64,000 bases of DNA from Paractinoplanes tereljensis (lineage in GTDB: Bacteria > Actinomycetota > Actinomycetes > Mycobacteriales > Micromonosporaceae), in assembly GCF_016862435.1 (NCBI RefSeq), contig NZ_BOMY01000033.1:1-64000 (forward strand), read 5' to 3'. The position numbers and the translations under genes are program-made. Positions 46,022 through 54,042 of this stretch are shown piece by piece (within the stretch, counting starts at the first letter, position 1; every line of letters begins with the position of its first letter). The notes under the pieces were generated by a model that was not told the origin of the DNA, did no database searches, and worked only from the letters and a program-made list of their open reading frames with translations.

Positions 46022-47548
46022 ATGAGTGCGACTGCTCGCAGCTGGGCGGGGCTTGCGGTTCTTGCGCTGCCCTGCCTGCTTGTTTCGCTTGATGCGGAGG
46101 TGCTTTACCTGGCTACGCCGCAGCTCACGGCGGATCTTCGGCCCAGCAGTGGGCAGCTGTTGTGGATCATGGACAGCTACGTGTTCGTGGTGGCCGGGGC
46201 GCTTATCGCTATGGGGGTGCTGGGTGATCGGATCGGGCGGCGTCGGCTGCTGCTGATCGGGGCCGGCGGGTTCGGGGGTGCTTCGCTGCTGGCCGCGTTT
46301 GCCGCTTCGCCGGGGCAGCTGATCGCCGCGCGGGTGCTGATGGGGCTGGCCGGGGCGTCGTTGATGCCGTCGACGCTCGCGCTTATTCGCACGATGTTTC
46401 CCGATCCGCGGGCCCGCACGGTGGCGCTCGGGGTGTGGAGTGCCAGCTTCTCGCTCGGCGGGATCGCGGCGCCGCTCGTCGGCGGGACGCTCCTCGCGTA
46501 CTTCTGGTGGGGGTCGGTGTTTGTCATCGCCGTTCCGGCGGTGTTGCTGCTTCTCGCGCTCGGGCCGGTGCTGTTGCCGGAGTCGCGCGACGGCACGGCC
46601 AAAACCTTCGATGTGGCCGGGGCGCTGCAGAGTCTCGCGGCCGTTCTCCTTTTTGTGTACGGCGTGAAGCGGCTCGCGGCCTCCGGGTGGCAGGTTCTTC
46701 CACTGGTGACGATCGGTGCGTCCGTCTTCCTGTTCGCGCGGTTCCTGCGCCGGCAGCGGCGGATCGCGCACCCGCTGCTCGACCTGGCGATCTTTCGCGA
46801 CGCGCGGACGTCGGTGGCGCTGGCCTGCAACGCCCTGTCATTCTTCGTGCACTACGGCAGTCAGATCGCGATCGCCCAATATCTGCAGCTCGCCCTGGGG
46901 TTGTCGGCGTTGCAGGCAGGGCTGTGGACGTTGCCTTCGGTGCTCGCCTATCTGGCGGCGTCGTTCCTCGGGCCGGCTCTGGCCCGGTGGGTGCCGGCCG
47001 GTTATGTGATCGCGGCGGGGCTCGGGGCGATCGCGGTGGGGCTCGGGATCATGGCGGTGGGCGGGCTGGCCGCGGTGGTCACCGGGGCGGTGGTGTTCTC
47101 GGTCGGGCTGGCCCCGGCGTACATCCTGACCACCGACCTGGTCGTGTCGACCGCGCCACCGGCCCGGGCCGGGATGGCGGCGGCGCTGGCCGAGACCGGG
47201 TGCGAGCTGGGCGGGGCGCTCGGCATCGCGTTGCTGGGCTCGCTGATGGTTGCGGTGTACCGGGGCTCGGCCGGGCCGGCGCTGGGCGATTTCGGACTGC
47301 GGCCGGACGCCACCTTCGGCGAGGCGGTCGCCGTCGCGGCCACGCTTCCGGGTCGCGCGGGCGAATTGCTTCTGGGGACGGCCGTCCCGGCGTACGCAAG
47401 TGCCTTTTCGGTTATGGCCCTGACCGCCGCCGTGCTCACCACCGTGGTCGCCGCTTTAGCGGCGGTTGTCCTGCGTCCCGCTAAAGCTCAGCCGAATCTC
47501 AATTCCGCCGAATCGCCTAGGGAGGTATCGCCACTCCATCGCACCTGA
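46022..47548 (+). CDS. MFS multidrug exporter (DHA2 family)
   Basis: A 508-residue transporter with about 14 helices. The start region LDAEVLYLATPQLTADL, motif A (GVLGDRIGRRRLL) and motif C-like helix place it among DHA2 drug:H+ antiporters such as SmvA/QacA. Such pumps export cationic drugs or natural products; the substrate cannot be read from sequence. ATG 46022 has GGGGAG upstream. Near its 3' end an inverted repeat (47453-47462 with 47478-47487) lies within the coding sequence. Confidence 0.92.
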   Translation: MSATARSWAGLAVLALPCLLVSLDAEVLYLATPQLTADLRPSSGQLLWIMDSYVFVVAGALIAMGVLGDRIGRRRLLLIGAGGFGGASLLAAFAASPGQLIAARVLMGLAGASLMPSTLALIRTMFPDPRARTVALGVWSASFSLGGIAAPLVGGTLLAYFWWGSVFVIAVPAVLLLLALGPVLLPESRDGTAKTFDVAGALQSLAAVLLFVYGVKRLAASGWQVLPLVTIGASVFLFARFLRRQRRIAHPLLDLAIFRDARTSVALACNALSFFVHYGSQIAIAQYLQLALGLSALQAGLWTLPSVLAYLAASFLGPALARWVPAGYVIAAGLGAIAVGLGIMAVGGLAAVVTGAVVFSVGLAPAYILTTDLVVSTAPPARAGMAAALAETGCELGGALGIALLGSLMVAVYRGSAGPALGDFGLRPDATFGEAVAVAATLPGRAGELLLGTAVPAYASAFSVMALTAAVLTTVVAALAAVVLRPAKAQPNLNSAESPREVSPLHRT

Positions 47549-47557
47549 AGGGCAACC

Positions 47558-49156
47558 ATGAGCAAGGTCAGCGGCGGGTTCGCCAACCTGAAGATCAACA
47601 GCAAGATCGGCGTCCTGGTCTTCGCGCTGACCGTGGCCGCGCTCGTCGTCGGGCTGGTCGGAATCGCCCGGATGAGTGCGCTCAACGACGAACTCGCGAC
47701 CATGAAGACCAAGCACGTCGAGAGCATGGCCTATCTCTCCGAGGCGCGCGGCAACCTCGCGCTGATGTGGCGCAGCATGTTCATCGTGCAGGTCTCGACC
47801 TCGACCGCGAAGACCGACGCCGTGGCCGACACCAAGACCGCGGACGGGGACGTCGACGCCGCACTTGCCTCGTACGCGAAGGCCGCGACCGGATCGTCCG
47901 TCCGGCTGGCTGCCATCGCGTCCGCCCAGGAGGCGCTGGCCACGTTCCGCACGCTGCGTAACGTGATCGTGTTCCGCGAGGCGCCGCCGTCCGGCTTCAC
48001 CATGCCGACCGACGTCGCCGGTGCCTTCGGGGCGGCCGAGACGGCGCTCAGCGACGCCACCGCCAAGCTGCAGGAACTGGAGCGGAGCGAGGCCCAGGCG
48101 ATGGCCGACGAGGCGACCGCCACCTACTCCTCGTCCCGCAACATCATGATCATCACGCTGGTGTGCGGCCTCGCCGTCGGGCTCGGGCTCTGGTATCTGG
48201 TCACCACCTCGATCAAGCGCCAGGTGGTCACCGTCGGCACCGCGCTGCACGCGCTCGCCCGCAACGACCTGGCCCAGTCCGCCGTCGTCTACGGCGGCGA
48301 CGAGATCGGCGCGATGGCGGTGGCGGTCAACGAGGCCCGCGACGGTCTGCGCGACACCGTCGACCAGATCAACGGCACGGCCCGCACCCTGGCCGGCACC
48401 GGCGTCGATCTCGCCGCCCTGACCCGGGAGATCTCGGAGAGTGCGCAGAAGGCGGCCAGTCAGGCCAGCATCGTCGCGGACGCGGCCGAGACCGTCTCGT
48501 CCAACGTCTCCACCGTCGCAGCCGGCTCCGAGCAGATGGGCGCGTCGATCCGGGAGATCAGCCAGAACGCCAACGACGCCGCGTCGGTCGCGTCCGAGGC
48601 CGTCGGCGTCGCCGAGAAAACCAACCAGATCGTGTCCCAGCTGGGGGAGTCGAGCGCCGAGATCGGCAACGTGGTCAAGACCATCACCTCGATCGCCGAG
48701 CAGACCAACCTGCTGGCGCTGAACGCGACAATCGAGGCGGCCCGGGCCGGCGAGCTGGGCAAGGGCTTCGCGGTGGTGGCGGGCGAGGTCAAGGACCTGG
48801 CCCAGGAGACCGCCAAGGCCACCGACGACATCTCCCGGCGGGTCGAGGCGATCCAGTCCGACGCGGTCAACGCGGTCGGAGCGATCGCCGAGATCAGCCG
48901 GATCATCGCCCGGATCAACGACTACCAGTTGACCATCGCCAGCGCGGTCGAGGAGCAGACCGCCACCACCAGCGAGATGAGCCGCAGCGTGAGCGATGCG
49001 TCCAGCAGCACCTCGGACATCGCCGCCAACATCACCGGGGTGGCCGACGCGGCCCAGGCGACGACGTCGGCCCTGAGCAAGGCAACCACCACGGTGGAGC
49101 GGCTGGGCCAGGCGTCGGCGGACCTGCAGACCGTGGTCGGTCGCTTCCGCCTGTAG
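47558..49156 (+). CDS. Methyl-accepting chemotaxis protein 1
   Basis: A 532-residue chemoreceptor. TM1 is at about residues 17-40, a four-helix-bundle type sensor follows, TM2 is at about 193-215, HAMP at 216-270, and a signalling domain contains SIAEQTNLLALNATIEAARA near residue 385. It shares layout and signalling segment with the two receptors at 54921 and 56552. No CheA/CheW is in the window. It begins 9 bases after the MFS stop. Confidence 0.93.
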   Translation: MSKVSGGFANLKINSKIGVLVFALTVAALVVGLVGIARMSALNDELATMKTKHVESMAYLSEARGNLALMWRSMFIVQVSTSTAKTDAVADTKTADGDVDAALASYAKAATGSSVRLAAIASAQEALATFRTLRNVIVFREAPPSGFTMPTDVAGAFGAAETALSDATAKLQELERSEAQAMADEATATYSSSRNIMIITLVCGLAVGLGLWYLVTTSIKRQVVTVGTALHALARNDLAQSAVVYGGDEIGAMAVAVNEARDGLRDTVDQINGTARTLAGTGVDLAALTREISESAQKAASQASIVADAAETVSSNVSTVAAGSEQMGASIREISQNANDAASVASEAVGVAEKTNQIVSQLGESSAEIGNVVKTITSIAEQTNLLALNATIEAARAGELGKGFAVVAGEVKDLAQETAKATDDISRRVEAIQSDAVNAVGAIAEISRIIARINDYQLTIASAVEEQTATTSEMSRSVSDASSSTSDIAANITGVADAAQATTSALSKATTTVERLGQASADLQTVVGRFRL

Positions 49157-49304
49157 CTCGATCCCATTGTGTGGGACGTCGGCGAGGGTGCTGCCAGGCC
49201 CGTCTCGGCCATTGAGAAATGGCGCGTTTTCATTCGTGACGCGCGTCTCTCCGGCTTGATTTGGCGCCGGGCAACTCGAACGAGCACTGTGGAAAAGGTG
49301 CTTT

Positions 49305-49321
49305 GCATAGCTGCGCTATGC
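49305..49321. promoter_or_regulatory. Small inverted repeat upstream of peroxiredoxin-like gene
   Basis: GCATAGCTGCGCTATGC is a perfect dyad (6-bp arms, 5-base centre) in an AT-richer stretch (about 49280-49360) that probably holds the promoter of the next gene. It could be an operator. A U-tract is lacking, so it is not a good terminator for the receptor gene. Confidence 0.4.
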
Positions 49322-49372
49322 TCAGCTTTCCTATAGGTAAGATGGGCATTTGAAGAAACGGGGAGGGCATTG

Positions 49373-49963
49373 ATGAGTACGGCCGTGCACCGGCATGTGC
49401 CGTCGGCCCGTCGGCCCGCCGACGACGAGGCACTGCGCCGCCAGTTCGACCGCGACGCCATCTGGCACCGCATGGTCAAACCCGGTCACCGGCTGCCGTC
49501 GCAGGTGCTGCTGGAGGCCGACCTCGGCCCCATCCACCTCGACCGGCTGCGCCTCACCGGCCCGATCGTGCTGGTCTTCTTCCAGCACGCGTCGTCCGAG
49601 CCGGGCAACACCGCGCTCGCCGCCTACCAGCACGAGTTGGTTCCCGCGCTGGCCGGCACCGACGCCCACCTGGTCGCGGTGAGCCCGCAGATCCCGGCGC
49701 GGCTGGCCGAGATCAAGCGCCGGCACGAACTCACCTACTTCGTCGCGGCCGACGTCCGGCACAGCCTGATCGACGCCTTCAACCTCGGCTTCCACGAGCC
49801 CGGCGCCGAGGTCGTGCTCGGTGCCCGCCGCTCGGTGCTGCCGTTCCCGGCCGTGGTGATCGCCGACCGGGCCGGGACGGTCCGCTTCGCCGACGTCCGC
49901 GCCGACGGCGCCCCGCACCCCGACCCGGCCACCATCCTGCAGGCGGTCCAGGCCCTGAGCTGA
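49373..49963 (+). CDS. Cysteine-free peroxiredoxin-like (AhpC/TSA fold) protein
   Basis: A 196-residue thioredoxin-fold protein of the peroxiredoxin-like family (YQHELVPALAGTDAHLVAVSPQ is typical). Where family members have a CxxC-like active site (WCPYC), it reads QHASSEPGNTAL, and the entire protein has no cysteine. It therefore cannot be a Cys peroxidase; it may be a chaperone, sensor or scaffold. ATG 49373 with GGGGAGGG upstream is the start; DUF1232 follows after 13 bases. Confidence 0.8.
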   Translation: MSTAVHRHVPSARRPADDEALRRQFDRDAIWHRMVKPGHRLPSQVLLEADLGPIHLDRLRLTGPIVLVFFQHASSEPGNTALAAYQHELVPALAGTDAHLVAVSPQIPARLAEIKRRHELTYFVAADVRHSLIDAFNLGFHEPGAEVVLGARRSVLPFPAVVIADRAGTVRFADVRADGAPHPDPATILQAVQALS

Positions 49964-49976
49964 CCGGCGGGCAATC

Positions 49977-50384
49977 ATGACCTGGTGGTGGCAAGCCCTG
50001 ATCAGCGTCGGGGCGGCGGTGCTGCTGATCTGGATCGTTCTGCTGATCGCGCTGCTGGCCGCGAAACCGGGCAAGGTGCAACTCGCCGCGGCGCTGCGGT
50101 TGCTGCCCGACCTGCTGCGGCTGCTGCGCCGCCTCGCCGCCGATCCGACGCTGCCTCGTGGCGTCCGAATCCGCCTCGGTCTGCTCCTGGCCTACCTGGC
50201 GGTTCCGTTCGACCTGATCCCCGACTTCATCCCCGTCCTCGGCTACGCCGACGACGCGATCATCGTGACCGTCGTGCTGCGCTTCACCGTGCGCCGGGCC
50301 GGCCTCGACGCCGTCCGGCGGCACTGGCCCGGAACCGACGACGGCTTCGCCGTCCTCACCCGCCTCACCGGACTCGACCGCTGA
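49977..50384 (+). CDS. DUF1232 (YkvA-like) membrane protein
   Basis: A 135-residue protein with an N-terminal membrane helix (about residues 8-30) and the DUF1232 signature LLAYLAVPFDLIPDFIPVLGYADDA at about residues 64-90 (shown in parts: PFDLIPDFIPVLG). Function of the family is not established. It follows the cysteine-free peroxiredoxin-like gene closely and may be co-transcribed. Confidence 0.88.
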   Translation: MTWWWQALISVGAAVLLIWIVLLIALLAAKPGKVQLAAALRLLPDLLRLLRRLAADPTLPRGVRIRLGLLLAYLAVPFDLIPDFIPVLGYADDAIIVTVVLRFTVRRAGLDAVRRHWPGTDDGFAVLTRLTGLDR

Positions 50385-50393
50385 GCATCTCGT

Positions 50394-50412
50394 TCATCCG
50401 GCGGGGGTGAGG
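50394..50412 (+). promoter_or_regulatory. Dyad motif copy A (TCATCCG-N3-SGRRTGA)
   Basis: TCATCCGGCGGGGGTGAGG lies 99 bases upstream of the small membrane protein gene, in the same orientation. It is one of at least five close copies of a 17-19-bp dyad in intergenic DNA between 50 and 64 kb. Confidence 0.55.
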
Positions 50413-50511
50413 CGAGGCAGGCGGGTCGGCGCGACCGTGAATACGTGACCCGGGACTGTGCTGCCCACTTACGGCCGTCGAAGATCCCCGGCCGCGATGA
50501 AGGGATGAACC

Positions 50512-50823
50512 ATGGGACGACGTGAGTACGAACTGCGGGACGCGATGAGCGACGCCTGGGCGGCGGCCCGGGTGACGGGTGGGCGGTTCGCGCGGCTGGC
50601 GCCGGTCTACGGGGACCGGATGGGGCTGGCCTACCAGGTGATGCTCGGGCAGCGGGCGCGGCGGCGGAGCCGGCGCGCGATCGCGGTGACCGCGCTGGTG
50701 GCCACGCTCGGCGGGGCCTTGGCCGCTCTCGCCGCGGAGCGCTACTTCGGGCACCGATTCGAGGAGAGCGCCGCCGAGGAATCGCCGGCCCCGGCGCCGC
50801 AGGACGCCGCCTTCACCCCCTGA
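50512..50823 (+). CDS. Small membrane protein, unknown
   Basis: A 103-residue protein: a basic cytoplasmic N-terminal half (residues 1-60), one membrane helix (about 62-84, AIAVTALVATLGGALAALAA) and an acidic, Ala/Pro-rich tail. I do not recognise a family. It starts at ATG 50512 behind AAGGG and is preceded by dyad motif copy A, which would place it in the proposed regulon. The 150 bases after it are almost pure G and C and hold nothing recognisable. Confidence 0.75.
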   Translation: MGRREYELRDAMSDAWAAARVTGGRFARLAPVYGDRMGLAYQVMLGQRARRRSRRAIAVTALVATLGGALAALAAERYFGHRFEESAAEESPAPAPQDAAFTP

Positions 50824-50980
50824 CCTCGCGCTGCTTCCTGCCGCCCGCGCTGGGCCCCGCCGCCCCGCGCTGGGCCCCGCCGCCCCGCCCCGCGCTCAGC
50901 CGCGCTGGGCCGGGCTGGTCCGCGCCGCGGCGGGCCGGGCGGGGGGCCATAGGGCCGGGGCGGGCGGGCAGAATCGGCGG

Positions 50981-51484
50981 ATGCGGATCAGGGACGCCGG
51001 GGACGGCGACGTCGAGGCGATCGTGGATATCGGGCATCGGACATGGCCGGCGACCTATGCGTTCGCCGGCCATGACTATGTGCGCAACGGGCTCGACACC
51101 TGGTGGTCCGCGGCCGCTGTCGCGCGCAGCCTGCGGGACACTACGGTGCTGGTCGCCGAGGACGACGGAGTGCTCGCCGGGGTGGGGAACATCGACCTGC
51201 GCGGGGACGTGCCGATCATTTGGAAGCTCTACGTGCTTCCCGAGACGCAGGGCACCGGCGCCGGGTCGGCGCTGATGGCGTGCCTGTTGTCGCGCGCGCC
51301 GGGCCGGGCGGTGCGGCTCGAGTACGTGGACGGGAATGCCCGGGCGGCCCGGTTTTACGCGGGCCGGGGATTCACCGAGCTGCGCCGGGAGCCGGGCGAG
51401 CAGGCCGGATGGCCGGAAATCGTGTGGCTGGAGCGCCAGGCGGACTCCGGTCCGGTGGGAGGCCGCGCGAGTCAGGTCGGGTAG
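50981..51484 (+). CDS. GNAT acetyltransferase
   Basis: A 167-residue GNAT-fold N-acetyltransferase. The acetyl-CoA motif A reads LPETQGTGAGSALM (about residue 88), followed by motif B (NARAARFYAGRGF). The acceptor is unknown. It begins at ATG 50981 and ends inside a 21-bp sequence (51467-51487) that is repeated at 51561-51581. Confidence 0.88.
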   Translation: MRIRDAGDGDVEAIVDIGHRTWPATYAFAGHDYVRNGLDTWWSAAAVARSLRDTTVLVAEDDGVLAGVGNIDLRGDVPIIWKLYVLPETQGTGAGSALMACLLSRAPGRAVRLEYVDGNARAARFYAGRGFTELRREPGEQAGWPEIVWLERQADSGPVGGRASQVG

Positions 51485-51581
51485 GGGCTGGCTCCGGCCT
51501 GGCGGGAAGACCCGCGAGCCGGGCCGGGGTGGGGTCGGTTCCGGTCCGGCGGGGAACCGGGCGAGTCAGGCCGGGTAGGGG
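51467..51581. repeat. Imperfect 21-bp direct repeat at convergent gene ends
   Basis: A sequence beginning GCGAGTCAGG and ending GGGTAGGGG occurs at 51467-51487 and again at 51561-51581 with one mismatch. Copy 1 carries the GNAT stop codon and copy 2 the stop of the convergent lipoprotein gene. It may be a local slippage duplication; no function is evident. Confidence 0.5.
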
Positions 51582-52477
51582 TCGGGTCCGGGGTCTGGGT
51601 TGGGCTGGGCCACGAAGGCGGCCAGGGCCGCGTCGAGGGCGCCGTCGATCTGTTCGATCCGGTAGCGCCATGGGCGCGGGTCCTGGCCGGTGCCGAGGGC
51701 CTGGTTCTCGGCGTCGACCGCCGCCACCAGGTCCTGAAGCATGGTGCTGATCTGCCCGGCGGACATCCGGCGGTATTCGTCGCCGGTCCCGCCGGCCAGC
51801 AGTGCCCATCGGGCGGCGAGCTCGGTCAGGTCGGCGCGCACCGGCACCCACAGGACCGCCCACTGCTCGGCGCCACGGGCGGCCAGGACCGGCGGGAGCC
51901 GGGTCGCGGTCACCGTGCGGGTTCCGGCCGCGAGCGTTACGGCCTCCGATTCCCATTCCGCGGTACGGCGAGAGCGGTTGACCAGCACCACCCCGACCAG
52001 CGCCGCCAGCCCGACCACCAGGAGCAGCAGCAGCCAGCCGAGCCCACCCAGCCCACTGTTGGAGCTGGTGGCCGCCACCTCCGAGGGATTCGCCGACGTC
52101 GGTGCGGGGGCGGTGGTCGTGGGGGCGATGGGCTCGGCCGGCGCGACGGTCGCCTCGGTCGTCTTGACGGGTTCGCCGGTGGTCGCCTTCACGGCGGGTT
52201 CGGTCGTGGCCGTCTTGGTGGTGGGCTCGTCCTTGGCCGCGGGGGTGGTGGGCTTGTCGGCGGCCGCGGTGGTCGTCGCCGCCTCGGTGCTGCGCGAAGC
52301 GCGCGGGGTCGAGCTGGTCGGAGCATCCGCTGTGGTGCGGTCGGCGGTTCGCTCGATCGACGGCAGGGTCGACGGGAGGGCGAGGCCGCCGCCGTCGTCG
52401 CAGGCGACGGTGCCGAAAAGAAGGCCGGCCAGCGCAAACCCCACCGCGATCGGCCGACCGTGCGCGAACAGTCCCAT
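51566..52477 (-). CDS. Exported Thr/Pro-rich lipoprotein with C-terminal membrane anchor
   Basis: A 303-residue protein. A signal sequence with an imperfect lipobox (LLFGTVAC) is followed by a long Thr/Ala/Pro/Lys-rich linker (about residues 25-140), a membrane helix (about 145-170) and a cytoplasmic helical domain (about 175-290). I cannot name a family. ATG 52477 behind GGAGGAG is the start. Dyad motif copy E lies 81 bases upstream in the same orientation. Confidence 0.72.
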   Translation of the reverse strand: MGLFAHGRPIAVGFALAGLLFGTVACDDGGGLALPSTLPSIERTADRTTADAPTSSTPRASRSTEAATTTAAADKPTTPAAKDEPTTKTATTEPAVKATTGEPVKTTEATVAPAEPIAPTTTAPAPTSANPSEVAATSSNSGLGGLGWLLLLLVVGLAALVGVVLVNRSRRTAEWESEAVTLAAGTRTVTATRLPPVLAARGAEQWAVLWVPVRADLTELAARWALLAGGTGDEYRRMSAGQISTMLQDLVAAVDAENQALGTGQDPRPWRYRIEQIDGALDAALAAFVAQPNPDPGPDPYPA

Positions 52478-52558
52478 GTCCCACTCCTCCGGCTGCACGC
52501 CGTGCGAGGGCGCGGCTCGCCCTCTCGCCGAAGTTTGGGCGACCACCGCCGGGCCGGT

Positions 52559-52577
52559 CATCACTCCCGGCGGATGA
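52559..52577 (-). promoter_or_regulatory. Dyad motif copy E
   Basis: On the minus strand this reads TCATCCGCCGGGAGTGATG, matching the TCATCCG-N3-SGRRTGA pattern completely. It is intergenic and faces the lipoprotein gene that starts at 52477. Confidence 0.55.
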
Positions 52578-52591
52578 CGGTGGGGTGTGGA

Positions 52592-53482
52592 TCAGCCGAT
52601 CAGCCAGGCGTCCAAGAGCTGGAAGAAGTCGAGGGTGGCGATCGCCTCCAGGGCGATGCAGGCGATCACCGCGGCGGCCGGCAGGGCCAGCAGCCAGCCG
52701 GCACCGGCCGGGGCCGGGCGGTGCAGGGCCTTCACCCGGCGGACGATGACGCCGCCGTGCACGCCCAGCGCGGGCGTCGGGGTGCGGTAGTCGGCGGTGG
52801 CCAGGGCGGCCCGGGCGACCGCGCGGGCGACCAGGTCACGGTTGCCGAGGCCGGCCGCGGCCTCCTCGTCGGCCCAGCGTTCCACCTGGTATATCACCGC
52901 GTCCCGGGCTGGGCGCAGCAGTGGGTTGACCGAGGCGGCCGCGGCCGCCAGCAGGACCGCCAGGTGGTGGTGGTGGGCCAGGTGGGCCCGCTCGTGGGCG
53001 AGGACCGCGCGGCGCTCGTCGGCGTCCAGCACCCGCAGCATGCCGGTGGTCAGCAGCACCTGGCCGGGGCGGCCGGGCACCGCGACGGCGAGCGGCTCGG
53101 ACCAGTCGGCCACCATCACGCCGTCGGCGGTGGGGCCGGCCGTGCGCAGCCGGCGGGCCGTGCCGTGCCGCAGGTGTACGTCGCGGGCCAGGTTGATCAG
53201 GCAGGCGGCCAGCACCACGGTGGCGGTCACCGCCACCCAGTCGGGGACCGGCTCGGGCAGGTGCATGCCGGAGCGGCTGTTCAGGGCCTCCATCGCGGGG
53301 AGGTCGTCGAAGAGCGTCAGGACCAGCAGCAGCAGCGACCACAGCGACGCGGCGGCGGTCAGCACCGAGGCGGTGACCAGGCCCAGGACGGCGGCCCGGG
53401 GGCGGGCGCGGTCGGCCAGGTGCCGGGCCGCCAGGGCGACCAGGACCGGCAGGAGCAGCGGCAGGTAGACGGTGACGGTCAT
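52592..53482 (-). CDS. BlaR1-like M56 membrane metalloprotease
   Basis: A 296-residue M56 peptidase with membrane helices at about residues 5-25, 30-52, 85-105 and near the C-terminus. The zinc motif HERAH lies near residue 165 and the third ligand region is WADEEA. It lacks a penicillin-binding sensor domain, so it is the short actinobacterial form. It overlaps blaI by ATGA. By analogy it would cleave the BlaI repressor on an unknown signal. Confidence 0.9.
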   Translation of the reverse strand: MTVTVYLPLLLPVLVALAARHLADRARPRAAVLGLVTASVLTAAASLWSLLLLVLTLFDDLPAMEALNSRSGMHLPEPVPDWVAVTATVVLAACLINLARDVHLRHGTARRLRTAGPTADGVMVADWSEPLAVAVPGRPGQVLLTTGMLRVLDADERRAVLAHERAHLAHHHHLAVLLAAAAASVNPLLRPARDAVIYQVERWADEEAAAGLGNRDLVARAVARAALATADYRTPTPALGVHGGVIVRRVKALHRPAPAGAGWLLALPAAAVIACIALEAIATLDFFQLLDAWLIG

Positions 53483-53859
53483 GAGTCGCGCTCGGCCAGC
53501 AGGGCCCGCAGGGTTTCCACGTCGCCGGCTTCGAGGCCGGCCGCGAACTGCTGCAGGACGGCCTGGCGGTCGGGGCGCTCGTCGAGCGCGGCCCGCATCC
53601 GGGTGGCGGTCAGGGTGGCCGCGTCCTGGGCCGGCCAATACGCGTGGCCCCGGCCGCGGTCGGCCGGGCCCCGGCGGACCAGGTCTTTCTCCAGCAGCCG
53701 GATCAGGATGGTCTGCACGGTGTTGTAGGCCAGGCTCCCGCCCAGCGCGGTCTGCACCGCGGTGGGGGTGAGCGGCTCGTCGGCCGCCCAGAGGGCCGCC
53801 ATCACCTCGGACTCGAGCTCGCCCCGGGCGCGCCGCCGCCCGGCCTCCTCGTCACTCAT
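53479..53859 (-). CDS. blaI: BlaI/MecI-family repressor
   Basis: A 126-residue winged-helix repressor. It has ELESEVMAALWAADEPLTP, the recognition region SLAYNTVQTILIRLLEKDLV and a C-terminal dimer/cleavage part. It forms an operon with the M56 protease and is divergent from the EamA transporter, so it probably regulates both. No ribosome site is seen before ATG 53859; a promoter-like GTACTA/TAGTAC element 11 bases upstream suggests a nearly leaderless mRNA. Confidence 0.9.
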   Translation of the reverse strand: MSDEEAGRRRARGELESEVMAALWAADEPLTPTAVQTALGGSLAYNTVQTILIRLLEKDLVRRGPADRGRGHAYWPAQDAATLTATRMRAALDERPDRQAVLQQFAAGLEAGDVETLRALLAERDS

Positions 53860-53885
53860 AACGGTGAGGCTAGTACGATCGCCGC

Positions 53886-53921
53886 ATGCGCCGTTACAGC
53901 ATCTCCCCGCCGCTCTCCTGA
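53886..53921 (+). CDS. Putative leader peptide (11 residues) upstream of EamA transporter
   Basis: ATG 53886 encodes MRRYSISPPLS and a stop. A good -10 (TACGAT, 53874-53879) ends 6 bases upstream, which would make this a leaderless start. Downstream, CGCGCCGA (53938-53945) pairs with TCGGCGCG (53958-53965) before the transporter gene. This geometry suggests attenuation control. It is a hypothesis: the ORF is very short and there is no U-tract. Confidence 0.35.
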   Translation: MRRYSISPPLS

Positions 53922-54042
53922 GCGGGACGGGGACCACCGCGCCGACCGGCTGAGACCTCGGCGCGCGCTGACGCGTAACAAAATCACCCCGGCCCGCTTC
54001 CGCGATCTGACCACTCCATCGCAGAAGCAGGAGCACCAGCAC

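Noticed and set aside
47453..47487. Inverted repeat GCTTTAGCGG/CCGCTAAAGC as terminator of the MFS gene
   Set aside because: It lies inside the coding sequence, 60 bases before the stop, without a U-tract; coding constraint or chance explains it as well.
53915..53990. Thiamine (TPP) riboswitch suggested by CTGAGA
   Set aside because: The second conserved THI-box part (GAACCTGA...GGTTA...GCGNAGGGA) is missing, and the downstream gene is a DMT transporter.
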